Of a stretch of 64,000 bases of DNA, positions 47,504 through 56,113 are shown piece by piece. The DNA is from Enterococcus hulanensis (GTDB lineage Bacteria; Bacillota; Bacilli; Lactobacillales; Enterococcaceae): contig NZ_BJED01000004.1 of NCBI RefSeq assembly GCF_005405485.1, forward strand, positions 173,230 through 237,229, read 5' to 3'. How positions within the stretch are numbered: position 1 is the stretch's first letter; every line of letters starts with the position of its first letter. The notes under the pieces are model-generated. The model made no database searches. It saw only the letters and a program-made list of their open reading frames with translations, and was not told the DNA's origin. A program made the translations under genes and the position numbers.

Positions 47504-48469
47504 ATGGCAGAAACTTATTATGAAGCCATTAACTGGAATGAGATCGAAGACGTCATCGACAAATCGACTTGGGAAAAATTAACAGAACAATTTTGGCTGG
47601 ACACGCGGATTCCGCTGTCAAACGACTTAGATGATTGGCGCAAGCTATCACCTTTAGAAAAAACGGTCGTGGGGCATGTATTCGGCGGATTAACATTGCT
47701 TGATACTGTCCAATCAGAAAGCGGAATGGATCAATTGCGAGAGGATGTTCGTACGCCTCATGAAGAAGCTGTATTGAACAATATCCAATTCATGGAATCC
47801 GTCCACGCCAAAAGCTATTCTTCCATTTTCAGTACTTTGAACACCAAAGCGGAAATCGAAGAAATCTTTGAATGGACAAATACCAATCAATATTTGCAAA
47901 AGAAAGCGGCACGAATCAACGAAATCTATAAAACCGGTACGCCGCTAGAAAAGAAAATCGCCAGTGTTTTCCTAGAGACCTTCTTGTTTTACTCTGGTTT
48001 TTATACTCCGTTATATTATTTAGGCAATAATAAATTAGCCAACGTAGCGGAAATCATTAAATTGATCATTCGCGACGAATCCGTTCACGGAACCTACATC
48101 GGTTATAAGTTCCAACGCGGTTTCAATGAACAAACAGAAGAAGAACAAGAACGTTTGAAGGAATGGATGTACGATTTATTGTATGAATTGTATGAAAACG
48201 AAGAACGTTATACAGAAGAATTATACGATGAAGTCGGCTGGAGCGAAGAAGTAAAAACCTTCTTACGCTACAATGCTAACAAAGCGTTGATGAATCTGGG
48301 AATGGACCCGCTCTTTCCTGATACTGCCGATGATGTAAATCCGATCGTGATGAATGGAATCTCTACCGGAACCAGCAACCACGACTTCTTCTCACAAGTC
48401 GGCAATGGCTACTTGCTTGGTCAGGTAGAAGCCATGAATGATGATGACTATTTGATTGGATTAGACTAA
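47504..48469 (+). CDS. nrdF: Class Ib ribonucleotide reductase, radical subunit
   Basis: A 321-residue diiron/dimanganese protein carrying the tyrosyl radical. Visible metal-ligand regions: QSESGMDQLREDV, MESVHAKSYSSIFSTL (ligand Glu/His), ETFLFYSGFYTPLYYLG and IIRDESVHGTYIGYKFQ. AGGAGG lies 7 bases from the ATG. A GTTACCTCTC/GAGAGGTAA hairpin (47435-47463) lies in the gap from nrdE. Last gene of the nrd operon. Confidence 0.96.
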   Translation: MAETYYEAINWNEIEDVIDKSTWEKLTEQFWLDTRIPLSNDLDDWRKLSPLEKTVVGHVFGGLTLLDTVQSESGMDQLREDVRTPHEEAVLNNIQFMESVHAKSYSSIFSTLNTKAEIEEIFEWTNTNQYLQKKAARINEIYKTGTPLEKKIASVFLETFLFYSGFYTPLYYLGNNKLANVAEIIKLIIRDESVHGTYIGYKFQRGFNEQTEEEQERLKEWMYDLLYELYENEERYTEELYDEVGWSEEVKTFLRYNANKALMNLGMDPLFPDTADDVNPIVMNGISTGTSNHDFFSQVGNGYLLGQVEAMNDDDYLIGLD

Positions 48470-48484
48470 AAGAAACATTACTCA

Positions 48485-48521
48485 AAAAGCTGCCAGCAAT
48501 TTTTCTGCTGGCAGCCTTTTT
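48485..48521. terminator. Bidirectional terminator (nrdF / FtsX permease)
   Basis: Stem AGCTGCCAGCA/TGCTGGCAGCC with flanking A and T runs. Confidence 0.85.
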
Positions 48522-51008
48522 TTATTCTGATGCTTGAATTCGTTTGATGACTGTTTCTTTATTAACAATCGTAGTTGTCATATAGGTCAGAATCCCTTGA
48601 ACAACGACTACTAATACGATCATCAGCAAAACTTGGATAAATGGGTACTGATACGTTTTGATCTCCATCAATGAGTGGCTTTCAGCATATAGATAAACTA
48701 AATACCCCAAGAAACTTCCCACTCCGACTCCCAGTAAAAGTATTCCGCCAGCATACACGAGGCCTTCTGTTTGAAGCATCCGTTTCATTTGTCCATTCGA
48801 CATGCCAATCGCTTGCATAACACCTAGTTCTTTTTTACGACTCAAAATACTATCGATTGTTGTATTGATCAAGTTCATAATACCGACGATTGCTAAGATT
48901 ATCATGATCGCATAACCCGCTCCAGTCGTCATTTGCATTACCCCTTGCCAATCCTTCAAAACTTCTTTATAACTTGTCAAATTGAAGAGCTCATTTTCTT
49001 CGACGATACTTTCAATTGCTGGCTTGATTGCTTCTGCCTGTCCTTTAGCCGCTTTGATGTTGATGAAATAAGTTAGATTGTTATTAGACATTTTTTTCAA
49101 TGCTTCATTGCTCATCAAGAAATTATCATAGTTGCTGACTGATTCGGGGAAACTTCCACCGCCGATAATCGTCATTTCCTTTTCAAACGAACGATTGCCG
49201 TCAAAAAATCTAAAGGTCAGTGTATCGCCAATCTTTATCTCTGGATAATTGGTCATTAAATATCCAGTCGCAATCACCTTATCTCCCGAATTCAATTCGT
49301 CATACGTGGCGCTGCCTTCTTTAAAATTATTTTTAATCAAGTCCATTTGATCTTTTGAAATTCCGCCGATTGATAATCCAAGCGGCTTATCTGAACCAAT
49401 TTCATTGACCTCTGGTATTTCTCCGGTAATTGATTGGAACGATTCTACCTTTTCAACGCCTTTGATTGCTTTGATTTCATTGATCATCTCTGTATTCAAC
49501 GGATTATTTTGTTGGATAGCGGTCCATTCAAGTTCTGGACGCATCTTATCACCGCTTTTTGATGCAATGTTCATCCGATAATCTTCTGCGATCGCGTCAC
49601 GGGCGATCTGTTGCGGATTCATACAACTAAAAACAGTTGAGATAACTACGAATAAAATTCCGATTATACCTAGTGAAAAAATCGTAATCAGTGTTCGCTT
49701 CTTATTTCTTGAAAGATTCGCATTAGCTAGGCGGCGCAGATCAAGATCGATAAATCCTTTTCGCTGTTTTTTCTTTTTCTTACCTTGATTTTGTCCGGTA
49801 TAACGCATCGCTTCCACCGGCATGATTTTACTGGCTTGGCGCATTGGTTTCAAGGAAGCTATGATAACTGTCAACAAAGTGATTCCGATCGTCATTCCAA
49901 CGATCCATGGAAGGATCAATGAGACCTCGCCGTTATCAAGAACCTGGCGCATCACTTTTGTAGTAACTACATCGTTATTGATCGAAGACATCAAGTGAAA
50001 GAAAACGAATTTCACGCTGACAAACCCGATCAACAGCCCAAGTGGTATTGAGATTCCTGCTACGATTAAATTTTCTCTTAAAATGATTTGACGTGTTTGC
50101 CGTTTAGTTGCTCCTAGTGCTGCTAGTTTCCCAAAATCTTGAACCTTATTGATCAAGGAGACATAGTAAATACTGTAGATCGTCAAAGCTCCTGCGATTA
50201 AAATGATTCCGATAATGATTGCCAGACCAGTATAGAAGTTCGGATCGACGTAATTGGAAAAAAGATACTCGCTATTTTCGACAATATCAGTCTCGTTAAC
50301 ATCGAAATTTTTCCCAATGGTCTTCACTTGATCACTAATACTGTCTGTTGAAGTTGCTACTTCTTTCTTCACGCGCAGCATCATGCGGTAGCTGCGTTGA
50401 TTTTGGGGAACGAACTCATTCATAAAATCTTTTGAGATCAGCATCGAAAAGATTTTTTTCCCCTTCTTCGCTTCAGTATTCGGGGATATACCAGACAATT
50501 GGAAATCCATCTCCTGTTGCAGTCCCATGCCGTCTTCTTCATAAATTTGGACAGGAATTTTGATCGTATCGCCAATTTTAGCATTAGGATAGCCAAGTTT
50601 TTTTAACGCGTTGCGGGAAAGAACGGCATCATTCGCTTTTTTAGGTGCGTGTCCTTGTTTAAATGTTTGTTTCGCCAATTTCTGAGCGGTACTATCTAAA
50701 TAGCTGATCAAAACAAAATCGTCTTTCTCTAAAACTGACTCACCAATATCTTGACGTAATCCATATTCGTCAACCGCATCATGTTGCGCGATTTTTTCCA
50801 TATTTTCTTCAGACACACCGCGATACATCGCGTGCCAAGTCGGATAAACCTTATTAACAGCCGCATTCTGAACATTTACCACACCTAAACCAATCGACGT
50901 GATTAAAAAAACTAAGACTGTGGTTAAAATAATTGCGATTCCTGAAAGAAGATTTTTCCCTTTATGGTACTTTGTATTGGCTAAAGCCACTGTACTCGTC
51001 ATCTTCAT
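48522..51008 (-). CDS. FtsX/MacB-type ABC transporter permease
   Basis: An 828-residue permease with two FtsX-like units. A first helix (about 20-42) precedes an extracellular domain of about 200 residues, then a three-helix block (about 255-400). A second N-terminal helix (about 440-460), extracellular domain and three final helices (about 690-800) follow, as in MacB-type peptide or lipid exporters of Gram-positive bacteria. The ATG abuts the ATPase stop. It is encoded beside a two-component system, so it may be controlled by it or sense envelope stress. Substrate unknown. Confidence 0.87.
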   Translation of the reverse strand: MKMTSTVALANTKYHKGKNLLSGIAIILTTVLVFLITSIGLGVVNVQNAAVNKVYPTWHAMYRGVSEENMEKIAQHDAVDEYGLRQDIGESVLEKDDFVLISYLDSTAQKLAKQTFKQGHAPKKANDAVLSRNALKKLGYPNAKIGDTIKIPVQIYEEDGMGLQQEMDFQLSGISPNTEAKKGKKIFSMLISKDFMNEFVPQNQRSYRMMLRVKKEVATSTDSISDQVKTIGKNFDVNETDIVENSEYLFSNYVDPNFYTGLAIIIGIILIAGALTIYSIYYVSLINKVQDFGKLAALGATKRQTRQIILRENLIVAGISIPLGLLIGFVSVKFVFFHLMSSINNDVVTTKVMRQVLDNGEVSLILPWIVGMTIGITLLTVIIASLKPMRQASKIMPVEAMRYTGQNQGKKKKKQRKGFIDLDLRRLANANLSRNKKRTLITIFSLGIIGILFVVISTVFSCMNPQQIARDAIAEDYRMNIASKSGDKMRPELEWTAIQQNNPLNTEMINEIKAIKGVEKVESFQSITGEIPEVNEIGSDKPLGLSIGGISKDQMDLIKNNFKEGSATYDELNSGDKVIATGYLMTNYPEIKIGDTLTFRFFDGNRSFEKEMTIIGGGSFPESVSNYDNFLMSNEALKKMSNNNLTYFINIKAAKGQAEAIKPAIESIVEENELFNLTSYKEVLKDWQGVMQMTTGAGYAIMIILAIVGIMNLINTTIDSILSRKKELGVMQAIGMSNGQMKRMLQTEGLVYAGGILLLGVGVGSFLGYLVYLYAESHSLMEIKTYQYPFIQVLLMIVLVVVVQGILTYMTTTIVNKETVIKRIQASE

Positions 51009-51668
51009 TTAAATCACCCGCCCATCTTCAAGGTGAACGATATGATCAGCCGTTTGCGCGATCCCTTCATCATGGGTAATCATGATCAATGTCTGGCCAA
51101 ATTTTTCAACTGATCTTTTTAGTAATGACATCACTTCTAATTCGGTCTTTGTATCCAAGTTTCCTGTTGGCTCATCCGCTAAAATAATCGCCGGTTCTGA
51201 AGCAATCGCGCGAGCAATTGCCACACGCTGCTGTTGACCGCCCGAAAGCATACTTGGTAAAGCTTTTTTCCGATCACTCAAACCGATCGTCGTAAGTAAT
51301 TCTTCAATGAACGCTGTATTGACCTTCCGATTATCTAAACCGATCGGTAAAACTACATTTTCCCAAACATTCAAAGAGGGGATCAAATTATAATTTTGGA
51401 AAATGAAGCTGATCTTTTGACGACGAAAGACTGCCAATTGCTCATCCTTCATGCGAAAAACACTTTTTCCATCAACAATCACCTGACCAGAATCTGGCCG
51501 ATCCAATCCTCCGATTAAGTTCAACAGCGTACTTTTTCCCGAACCCGATTTACCAACTATTGCGACAAAATCGCCTTTTTCTACTTCTAAATCAATGTGG
51601 TCGACAGCCTTTACGGTTGAAGTTCCGTCGTTATAATGTTTCACTAAATCCCTAACTGTTAAGATCAT
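51009..51668 (-). CDS. MacB-type ABC transporter ATPase
   Basis: A 219-residue ATPase, LolD/MacB type. Walker A GKSGSGKST, signature LSGGQQQRVAIARAI, Walker B IILADEPTGNLD and switch His in ITHDEG. Pairs with the downstream FtsX permease. The frame extends to 51695, but AAGGAAA precedes the ATG at 51668 and the usual protein begins MILTVRDLVKHY. It is adjacent to the kinase gene, but a hairpin lies between. Confidence 0.93.
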   Translation of the reverse strand: MILTVRDLVKHYNDGTSTVKAVDHIDLEVEKGDFVAIVGKSGSGKSTLLNLIGGLDRPDSGQVIVDGKSVFRMKDEQLAVFRRQKISFIFQNYNLIPSLNVWENVVLPIGLDNRKVNTAFIEELLTTIGLSDRKKALPSMLSGGQQQRVAIARAIASEPAIILADEPTGNLDTKTELEVMSLLKRSVEKFGQTLIMITHDEGIAQTADHIVHLEDGRVI

Positions 51669-51710
51669 TTTATTTTCCTTCTTTCCTTTTCTCATTTCTA
51701 TACTCTTAGT

Positions 51711-51737
51711 ATAAAAAAGAACCCTTGCAGGATTCTT
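51711..51737 (-). terminator. Terminator after the two-component system
   Basis: AAGAACCC/GGATTCTT stem with six T on the minus strand. It lies between the kinase and the ABC genes, so those may be separately transcribed. Confidence 0.6.
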
Positions 51738-51779
51738 TCAACGAACATAACAATTTTGTAAGAAAGGCGGGAAAAATAT

Positions 51780-52907
51780 TTAGGCTAACGGCAAGGTCAA
51801 TTGAAAGATCGACCCTTGCGGATAATGCTGTTTAACCATGACCGTTCCACCTTGACCTTCAATGATCTTTCTTGTTAGATACAAACCAACACCAGAACCT
51901 TCGACAGACTCACTATTACTGCCACGATAAAAACGTTGATAAATTTTATTTTGCTCCTCTTTTGTAATACCCGCACCCTCGTCTTCGATTTCTACTAAAC
52001 TATAAGTAATTAATGATGATGCACGGACTTTGACCGTCGTCTGCTCAGGTGAATACTTGACTGCATTTTCCAGAACATTTCCCAATGCTTCCAAGGTCCA
52101 TTTTTTATCGACCAAAACAAAAATATCTTCGGTTAATTCAACCTCTAATTCTATCTCCTTTTCAACAGCCTTCATGATTACACTATTGATAGCCTGATTG
52201 ATCAGCTGCTGTAGGGAAATTCTCTGCGGCTGTAGCTGGATCAGATCTGTTTCTAATTGTGAGATTTTAGCCAGCCCATCCAGCATTAAATCTAGTTTAT
52301 TTATCTGGACTTCTGCTTGCTCCGCAAAATTCTTTCGTTCTTGTTCTTCGTATTGATCAGAAAGAGCAATATCTAAACTTAATTTTAATGAAGCTACTGG
52401 GGTTTTTAGCTGGTGAGTAATATCCGTAATACTGGACTTTAAATTTCCTTCTTCAAGTTGACTTCGTTGCAGCATCAATTCATTATAAGCAATACTTTCT
52501 TGATACTCGTTCGTTTTCTTCGCTAAATATATCTGTACTTTTCGCTTTTCCCGTACAAATAGAAAAAGGAACCCTGTAAGAATCAGCCAGCAAACGCTGA
52601 ACAATACCAAATTACGCCAAAAGTAGCTATTTAAAATATGAGACAGACTCATTTTAGATACCAACCCATATTTTTCTTCTAGGTTTTTTCCTTCTATTAT
52701 TAGTTCCGCCGTTTTGAACTCATCAAAGTCTTCAATTAACTTCGCTTCAGAAAATGTCCCTTCTTTGTTGAGCATCGCTAAAGTTGCTTGCTGATCTCGT
52801 TGCAGATCCGAACGCATCTTTAGATTCTGAACAATAAACAGCCCAAAGCAAAGCACAGAAAATAAAACGTAAAGCAGAATTATTTTTTTTGAACGTCGTT
52901 GATCCAT
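51780..52907 (-). CDS. Sensor histidine kinase
   Basis: A 375-residue kinase with two transmembrane helices (about 9-27 and 92-113) around a 65-residue extracellular loop. HisKA has the phospho-acceptor His in SITDITHQLKTPVASLKL, and the HATPase domain contains NAVKYSPEQT, DEGAGIT and GSGVGLYLTRKII. The start overlaps the regulator gene by 28 bases. It most likely reports on cell-envelope conditions to the adjacent regulator; the inducer is unknown. The partner ABC transporter is downstream. Confidence 0.92.
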   Translation of the reverse strand: MDQRRSKKIILLYVLFSVLCFGLFIVQNLKMRSDLQRDQQATLAMLNKEGTFSEAKLIEDFDEFKTAELIIEGKNLEEKYGLVSKMSLSHILNSYFWRNLVLFSVCWLILTGFLFLFVREKRKVQIYLAKKTNEYQESIAYNELMLQRSQLEEGNLKSSITDITHQLKTPVASLKLSLDIALSDQYEEQERKNFAEQAEVQINKLDLMLDGLAKISQLETDLIQLQPQRISLQQLINQAINSVIMKAVEKEIELEVELTEDIFVLVDKKWTLEALGNVLENAVKYSPEQTTVKVRASSLITYSLVEIEDEGAGITKEEQNKIYQRFYRGSNSESVEGSGVGLYLTRKIIEGQGGTVMVKQHYPQGSIFQLTLPLA

Positions 52908-53554
52908 AGGTAGCCCACGCCCCGAACTGTTTTGATTCGCTCTTTGCCAACCTTTTGCCGCAGGCGGCTGATATTGACCGAAACGGTATTCGTGTCAACA
53001 TAGTCTCCCTTTGTATCCCAAATCTGATCCAATAATTGATCCGATGATAAAATTTGTTTAGGATTTTCCATAAACAGGATCAACAACTGAATCTCTGTTT
53101 TACTTAAAGGCAGCATTTCTCCCTGAAGTTTAACTTTCATTTCAGTCAGCGATACTGCCAGCTCTCCTGAAACCAATTCATGTCCTTGATTTCGGACCAC
53201 TCGTTTCATCATCGCCTGTACTTTAGAAACCAAGACCATTAAACTAAAAGGCTTCGTCATATAATCATCCGCCCCATGAACATAGCCCGTCACAATATCA
53301 TGCTCTTGATTATAGGAAGTCAGCATCAAAATCAGCACATTCGACTGCTCCCGTACCTTCTGACAAAAATCCAAACCGCTGCCATCCGGCAAGGAAAGAT
53401 CACTGATAATCAAATCAATATCATTGCTCTGAAAGCTCTTTTCTGCTGAAGCAATATCTAAACAGGGCACAACCTCATACCCTTCTCTGGTCAAACATAG
53501 CTGAATCCCATTATTTAAGTTTGAATCATCTTCTAACAAAAGAATTTTTCCCAT
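52880..53554 (-). CDS. OmpR-family response regulator
   Basis: A 224-residue regulator with a receiver (DD near 8-9, Asp in LIISDLSLPDGSGL near residue 50, Lys in DYMTKPF) and an OmpR-type winged helix (LSKTEIQLLILFMENPKQILSS ... VDTNTVSVNISRLRQKVGKERIKTVRGVGYLW). GGGAGG lies 5 bases from the ATG at 53554; the frame extends six codons further. First gene of the kinase pair. Confidence 0.94.
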   Translation of the reverse strand: MGKILLLEDDSNLNNGIQLCLTREGYEVVPCLDIASAEKSFQSNDIDLIISDLSLPDGSGLDFCQKVREQSNVLILMLTSYNQEHDIVTGYVHGADDYMTKPFSLMVLVSKVQAMMKRVVRNQGHELVSGELAVSLTEMKVKLQGEMLPLSKTEIQLLILFMENPKQILSSDQLLDQIWDTKGDYVDTNTVSVNISRLRQKVGKERIKTVRGVGYLWINDVQKK

Positions 53555-53651
53555 TATTTCCTCCCAATTCAACTAAAAAATAAGCGTGATACCACTCACA
53601 ACCTTCTACTCTAACTCTATCAATGAAAGTTCAGTGTGACAACATTACTTT

Positions 53652-53692
53652 AAAAAAAGAGGATAAAATCATCGGAAAATGATTTTATCCTC
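53652..53692 (-). terminator. mgtC-like gene terminator
   Basis: GAGGATAAAATCAT/ATGATTTTATCCTC stem followed by seven T on the minus strand, directly after the MgtC-family stop. Confidence 0.85.
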
Positions 53693-53696
53693 TCGT

Positions 53697-54401
53697 TTAC
53701 ACATTGATCATGCGAAGCTTAGTAATATTCTTATACATGGAAAGATCCTCGATCACATCCGTATAATTCATCCCGCGCGGCAAATCGATCGTATAGACAT
53801 TCGTATAAATACGATAGTCATCCATAAAATCGACATCGAAATCGACGTCCTCTACTTCGATTTTTTTACTTTCAAAATAGTTCATGATGAATTCCTTAGT
53901 TGCTTCGCGATGAATGTAACGAATCTCCAGCTTCTTAATAGAATTGATTTTGATGATTCGCTTGACCACTGTCAAAGCTAGGATAATCCCAACAAAGCTG
54001 CAGATAGCGATCGTATAATAGCCCATCCCGATAGCGATCCCCAAGCCGGCACCAGCCCAGATCGAAGCGGCCGTAGTCAAACCTTTGACCGAACGATTGC
54101 TGACCATAATTGTTCCAGCGCCAAGAAAGCCGATTCCACTTACAACTTGCGCAATCAAACGCGCTTCATCTGCTCGAACCACGCCGACAAATTCTGGCTT
54201 TGCCGCTGCGTAACGCAGGGCTTGATCCGCGATCTCCACTTGGATCAAGGCGATGATCGTCGCTCCCATACAGACCAAGATATGCGTGCGAATTCCAGCA
54301 GGCCGATTTTTATACTCTCGTTCGATCCCGATGGCACCGCCCATGACCATAGCTAAAAACAATCGCAGCATAATTTCATAAACGGATAATTTCAAATCCA
54401 T
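53697..54401 (-). CDS. MgtC/SapB-family membrane protein
   Basis: A 234-residue protein with about five transmembrane helices. The MgtC signature GGAIGIEREYKNRPAGIRTHILVCMGA (about 21-47) and GIGFLGAGTIMV are present, followed by a cytoplasmic C-terminal domain (about 145-234). MgtC proteins are linked to growth in low Mg2+ and to ATP synthase regulation. Start follows AGGAGC. Monocistronic, convergent with none; it ends in a good terminator. Confidence 0.93.
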   Translation of the reverse strand: MDLKLSVYEIMLRLFLAMVMGGAIGIEREYKNRPAGIRTHILVCMGATIIALIQVEIADQALRYAAAKPEFVGVVRADEARLIAQVVSGIGFLGAGTIMVSNRSVKGLTTAASIWAGAGLGIAIGMGYYTIAICSFVGIILALTVVKRIIKINSIKKLEIRYIHREATKEFIMNYFESKKIEVEDVDFDVDFMDDYRIYTNVYTIDLPRGMNYTDVIEDLSMYKNITKLRMINV

Positions 54402-54474
54402 TTGTGCACCAGCTCCTGTTCCATAAATATCTCTTCACTTCCAGTATAGCACGCTCTAGAAAAAAGCGAGGCTC

Positions 54475-55182
54475 TCAACCTTTTAGTCCGCGCAGTTCCT
54501 CTTCTGTTAGTAAACGATACTTACCCTTAGCTAAATCCTGAGGCAAAGTAAGTCCGCCCATTCGGATTCTTTTTAAGTAGGTCACTTCTTTTCCGCAGGA
54601 TTTGACCATTCGTTTGACCTGATGGAATTTTCCTTCATGCAGAATGATCCGAACTTTTGACGCAGCTTCCGTAACTTCATCGATGGATAATTCCGCCGGC
54701 AAAGTCAATTCTCCATCTAAAAGAATCCCGTCAGTAAATTTTTGTTGATCTTCATCGGTCATCACGCCGCTGACCTCAGCGTAGTATTCCTTCTCCACAT
54801 GCTTCTTCGGCGACAACAACTCATGAGCCAGTTTGCCATCATTAGTAATCAGCAGCAACCCTTCGGTATCCTTGTCTAAACGCCCCACCGGAAAAAGATC
54901 ACTGCGATAATCCTTCGGTGAAAATAGATCCATCACTGTCTGATCCCGTTGATCCTCCGTCGCACTCACTACCCCTGCTGGTTTGTGCAGGACATAGTAA
55001 TAAAATTCTTGGTAATGTAAAAGCTCACCACGATATTCAATACGATCTTTCTCTGGATCGACTTGTTTTTTATCTGATTTTTCAATTTGCTGATTTACAG
55101 TGATCTGACCTTTTTTTATCAGCTGTTTGACTTCCTTGCGGCTGCCTAAGCCGGCTTCTGCTAAAAATTTATCTAAACGCAT
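54475..55182 (-). CDS. RsuA-family 16S rRNA pseudouridine synthase
   Basis: A 235-residue enzyme that isomerises uridine in ribosomal RNA. N-terminal S4 RNA-binding domain (MRLDKFLAEAGLGSRKEVKQLIKKGQITVN), catalytic region with VGRLDKDTEGLLLITNDGKLAH (the catalytic Asp is the first Asp of RLDKDTEG) and KVRIILHEGKFHQVKRMVKSCGKEVTYLKRIRMGGLTL. Most likely RsuA (pseudouridine 516) by length. GGAGG lies 5 bases before the ATG. Confidence 0.92.
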   Translation of the reverse strand: MRLDKFLAEAGLGSRKEVKQLIKKGQITVNQQIEKSDKKQVDPEKDRIEYRGELLHYQEFYYYVLHKPAGVVSATEDQRDQTVMDLFSPKDYRSDLFPVGRLDKDTEGLLLITNDGKLAHELLSPKKHVEKEYYAEVSGVMTDEDQQKFTDGILLDGELTLPAELSIDEVTEAASKVRIILHEGKFHQVKRMVKSCGKEVTYLKRIRMGGLTLPQDLAKGKYRLLTEEELRGLKG

Positions 55183-55237
55183 AGTATCCTCCGCCTAACT
55201 TTTCTAATTTTCACTATAGCCAAAGGTGGAAAAAGAA

Positions 55238-55268
55238 GCAAGCTCAGCCGCATTCACGACTGAGCTCT
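55238..55268 (-). terminator. Probable terminator of the hexapeptide acetyltransferase
   Basis: AGCTCAG/CTGAGCT stem, then TTGCTTCTTTTT on the minus strand. The T run is broken, so this is moderate. Confidence 0.5.
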
Positions 55269-55275
55269 GAGATAC

Positions 55276-55902
55276 TTAATCCATTAAATGGTCCACATCA
55301 CCATTTTTCAAATAAGGGATTGCACGTTGAATCTTTTCATAGGGCCAATCCCACCATTTGATTTGTTGTAATTTCTGAATCGTGTCCGCATCAAAACGGC
55401 GCTTGATCTCTTTTGCCGGCACTCCGCCAACCACACTGTATGCTGGAACATCCTTCGTTACGACTGCCTTAGCACCGATGATTGCACCATCACCAATCGT
55501 AACACCGGACAAAATAGTCGCTTCATAACCGATCCACACATCATTTCCGATCACGATATCGCCTTTATTGTCCCAAGCCGAAGTCACATGCTCCTTGTCC
55601 AACTGCCATTCTTCATAAAACAAAGGAAAGGTGTAGGTGGAAAGTGCAGACTGCCGATGATTGGCACTATTGAAAATAAAGGTTGCACCGCAGGCGATCG
55701 AACAAAACTTGCCAATGATCAGTTTATCTTGATTAATCGGATACTGATACAGCACATTATTCTGCTCAAACTCTCGCGGATCGCTGCGAAAATCGTTGTA
55801 AATCGTATACTCTCCTATCGAAATATTCGATCGCGTAATGGTCTCTTTTAAATAAACCGTTTCATAATCATTTCTTCTGGGATAAAGCTTTTTTGCTGGA
55901 AT
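55276..55902 (-). CDS. CatB/Vat-type hexapeptide O-acetyltransferase with ATT start
   Basis: A 208-residue xenobiotic acetyltransferase-family protein with left-handed beta-helix hexapeptide repeats ([37 protein letters not shown]). It also has [25 protein letters not shown], and a C-terminal [16 protein letters not shown]. In the family the N-terminus continues upstream of the GTG at 55755, as it does here in frame to 55902 ([11 protein letters not shown] ... [11 protein letters not shown]). No ATG, GTG or TTG occurs between the TGA at 55911 and that GTG. The only supported start is ATT at 55902, nine bases after AAGGAG. It is partly buried in the hairpin described at 55895-55953. Substrate unknown; relatives include chloramphenicol and streptogramin acetyltransferases. 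Confidence 0.85.
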   Translation of the reverse strand: MPAKKLYPRRNDYETVYLKETITRSNISIGEYTIYNDFRSDPREFEQNNVLYQYPINQDKLIIGKFCSIACGATFIFNSANHRQSALSTYTFPLFYEEWQLDKEHVTSAWDNKGDIVIGNDVWIGYEATILSGVTIGDGAIIGAKAVVTKDVPAYSVVGGVPAKEIKRRFDADTIQKLQQIKWWDWPYEKIQRAIPYLKNGDVDHLMD

Positions 55903-55953
55903 AGTTTTTCACTCCTTATTAGTAAAAGAAATTTTTCAGTCAACCATTCCAGC
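55895..55953 (-). promoter_or_regulatory. Possible translational attenuator hairpin
   Basis: Minus-strand GCTGGAATGGTT (55942-55953), inside the leader peptide coding region, pairs over 12 bases (one G-T) with AACTATTCCAGC (55895-55906) covering the ATT start. The 35-base loop holds the stop codon of the leader peptide and the AAGGAG SD. The layout fits attenuation by ribosome stalling, but RNA folding was not tested. Confidence 0.6.
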
Positions 55954-55974
55954 CAAAACAATACACCTCTTCAT
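55936..55974 (-). CDS. Leader peptide of the acetyltransferase, 12 aa
   Basis: MKRCIVLAGMVD ends in TGA, 33 bases before the acetyltransferase ATT start. Its AGGAG (55984-55988) lies nine bases from the ATG. The codons LAGM overlap the 5' arm of the hairpin at 55895-55953. No homologous leader is known to me. Confidence 0.6.
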   Translation of the reverse strand: MKRCIVLAGMVD

Positions 55975-55994
55975 ATGATCACACTCCTAAATTA

Positions 55995-56003
55995 ATTATA
56001 ACA
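55995..56003 (-). promoter_or_regulatory. Extended -10 promoter of the acetyltransferase
   Basis: Minus-strand TGTTATAAT is an extended -10 promoter (TATAAT at 55995-56000) with no strong -35. It would start transcription just before the leader peptide SD. Confidence 0.6.
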
Positions 56004-56040
56004 TTTAGCAGAATTAAGCTTCTATTTTTCTTACCATTAA

Positions 56041-56062
56041 AAACTGCGAAAAGCTGAACTGA
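56041..56062 (+). repeat. Dispersed intergenic repeat, copy 3
   Basis: AAACTGCGAAAAGCTGAACTGA, one base from 12-33. It lies between the nagB terminator and the acetyltransferase promoter. Confidence 0.6.
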
Positions 56063-56069
56063 TACGCGC

Positions 56070-56100
56070 AAAAAAACTCCAAGGATTTCTCCTTGGAGTT
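56070..56100 (-). terminator. nagB terminator
   Basis: AACTCCAAGGA/TCCTTGGAGTT stem with seven T on the minus strand. Confidence 0.85.
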
Positions 56101-56113
56101 AGAATAGTAATTC

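Noticed and set aside
55870-55912. Short GTG-started frame before the acetyltransferase
   Set aside because: It lies in another frame, ends after about 14 codons and does not align with the family; it may only be a by-product of the SD region.
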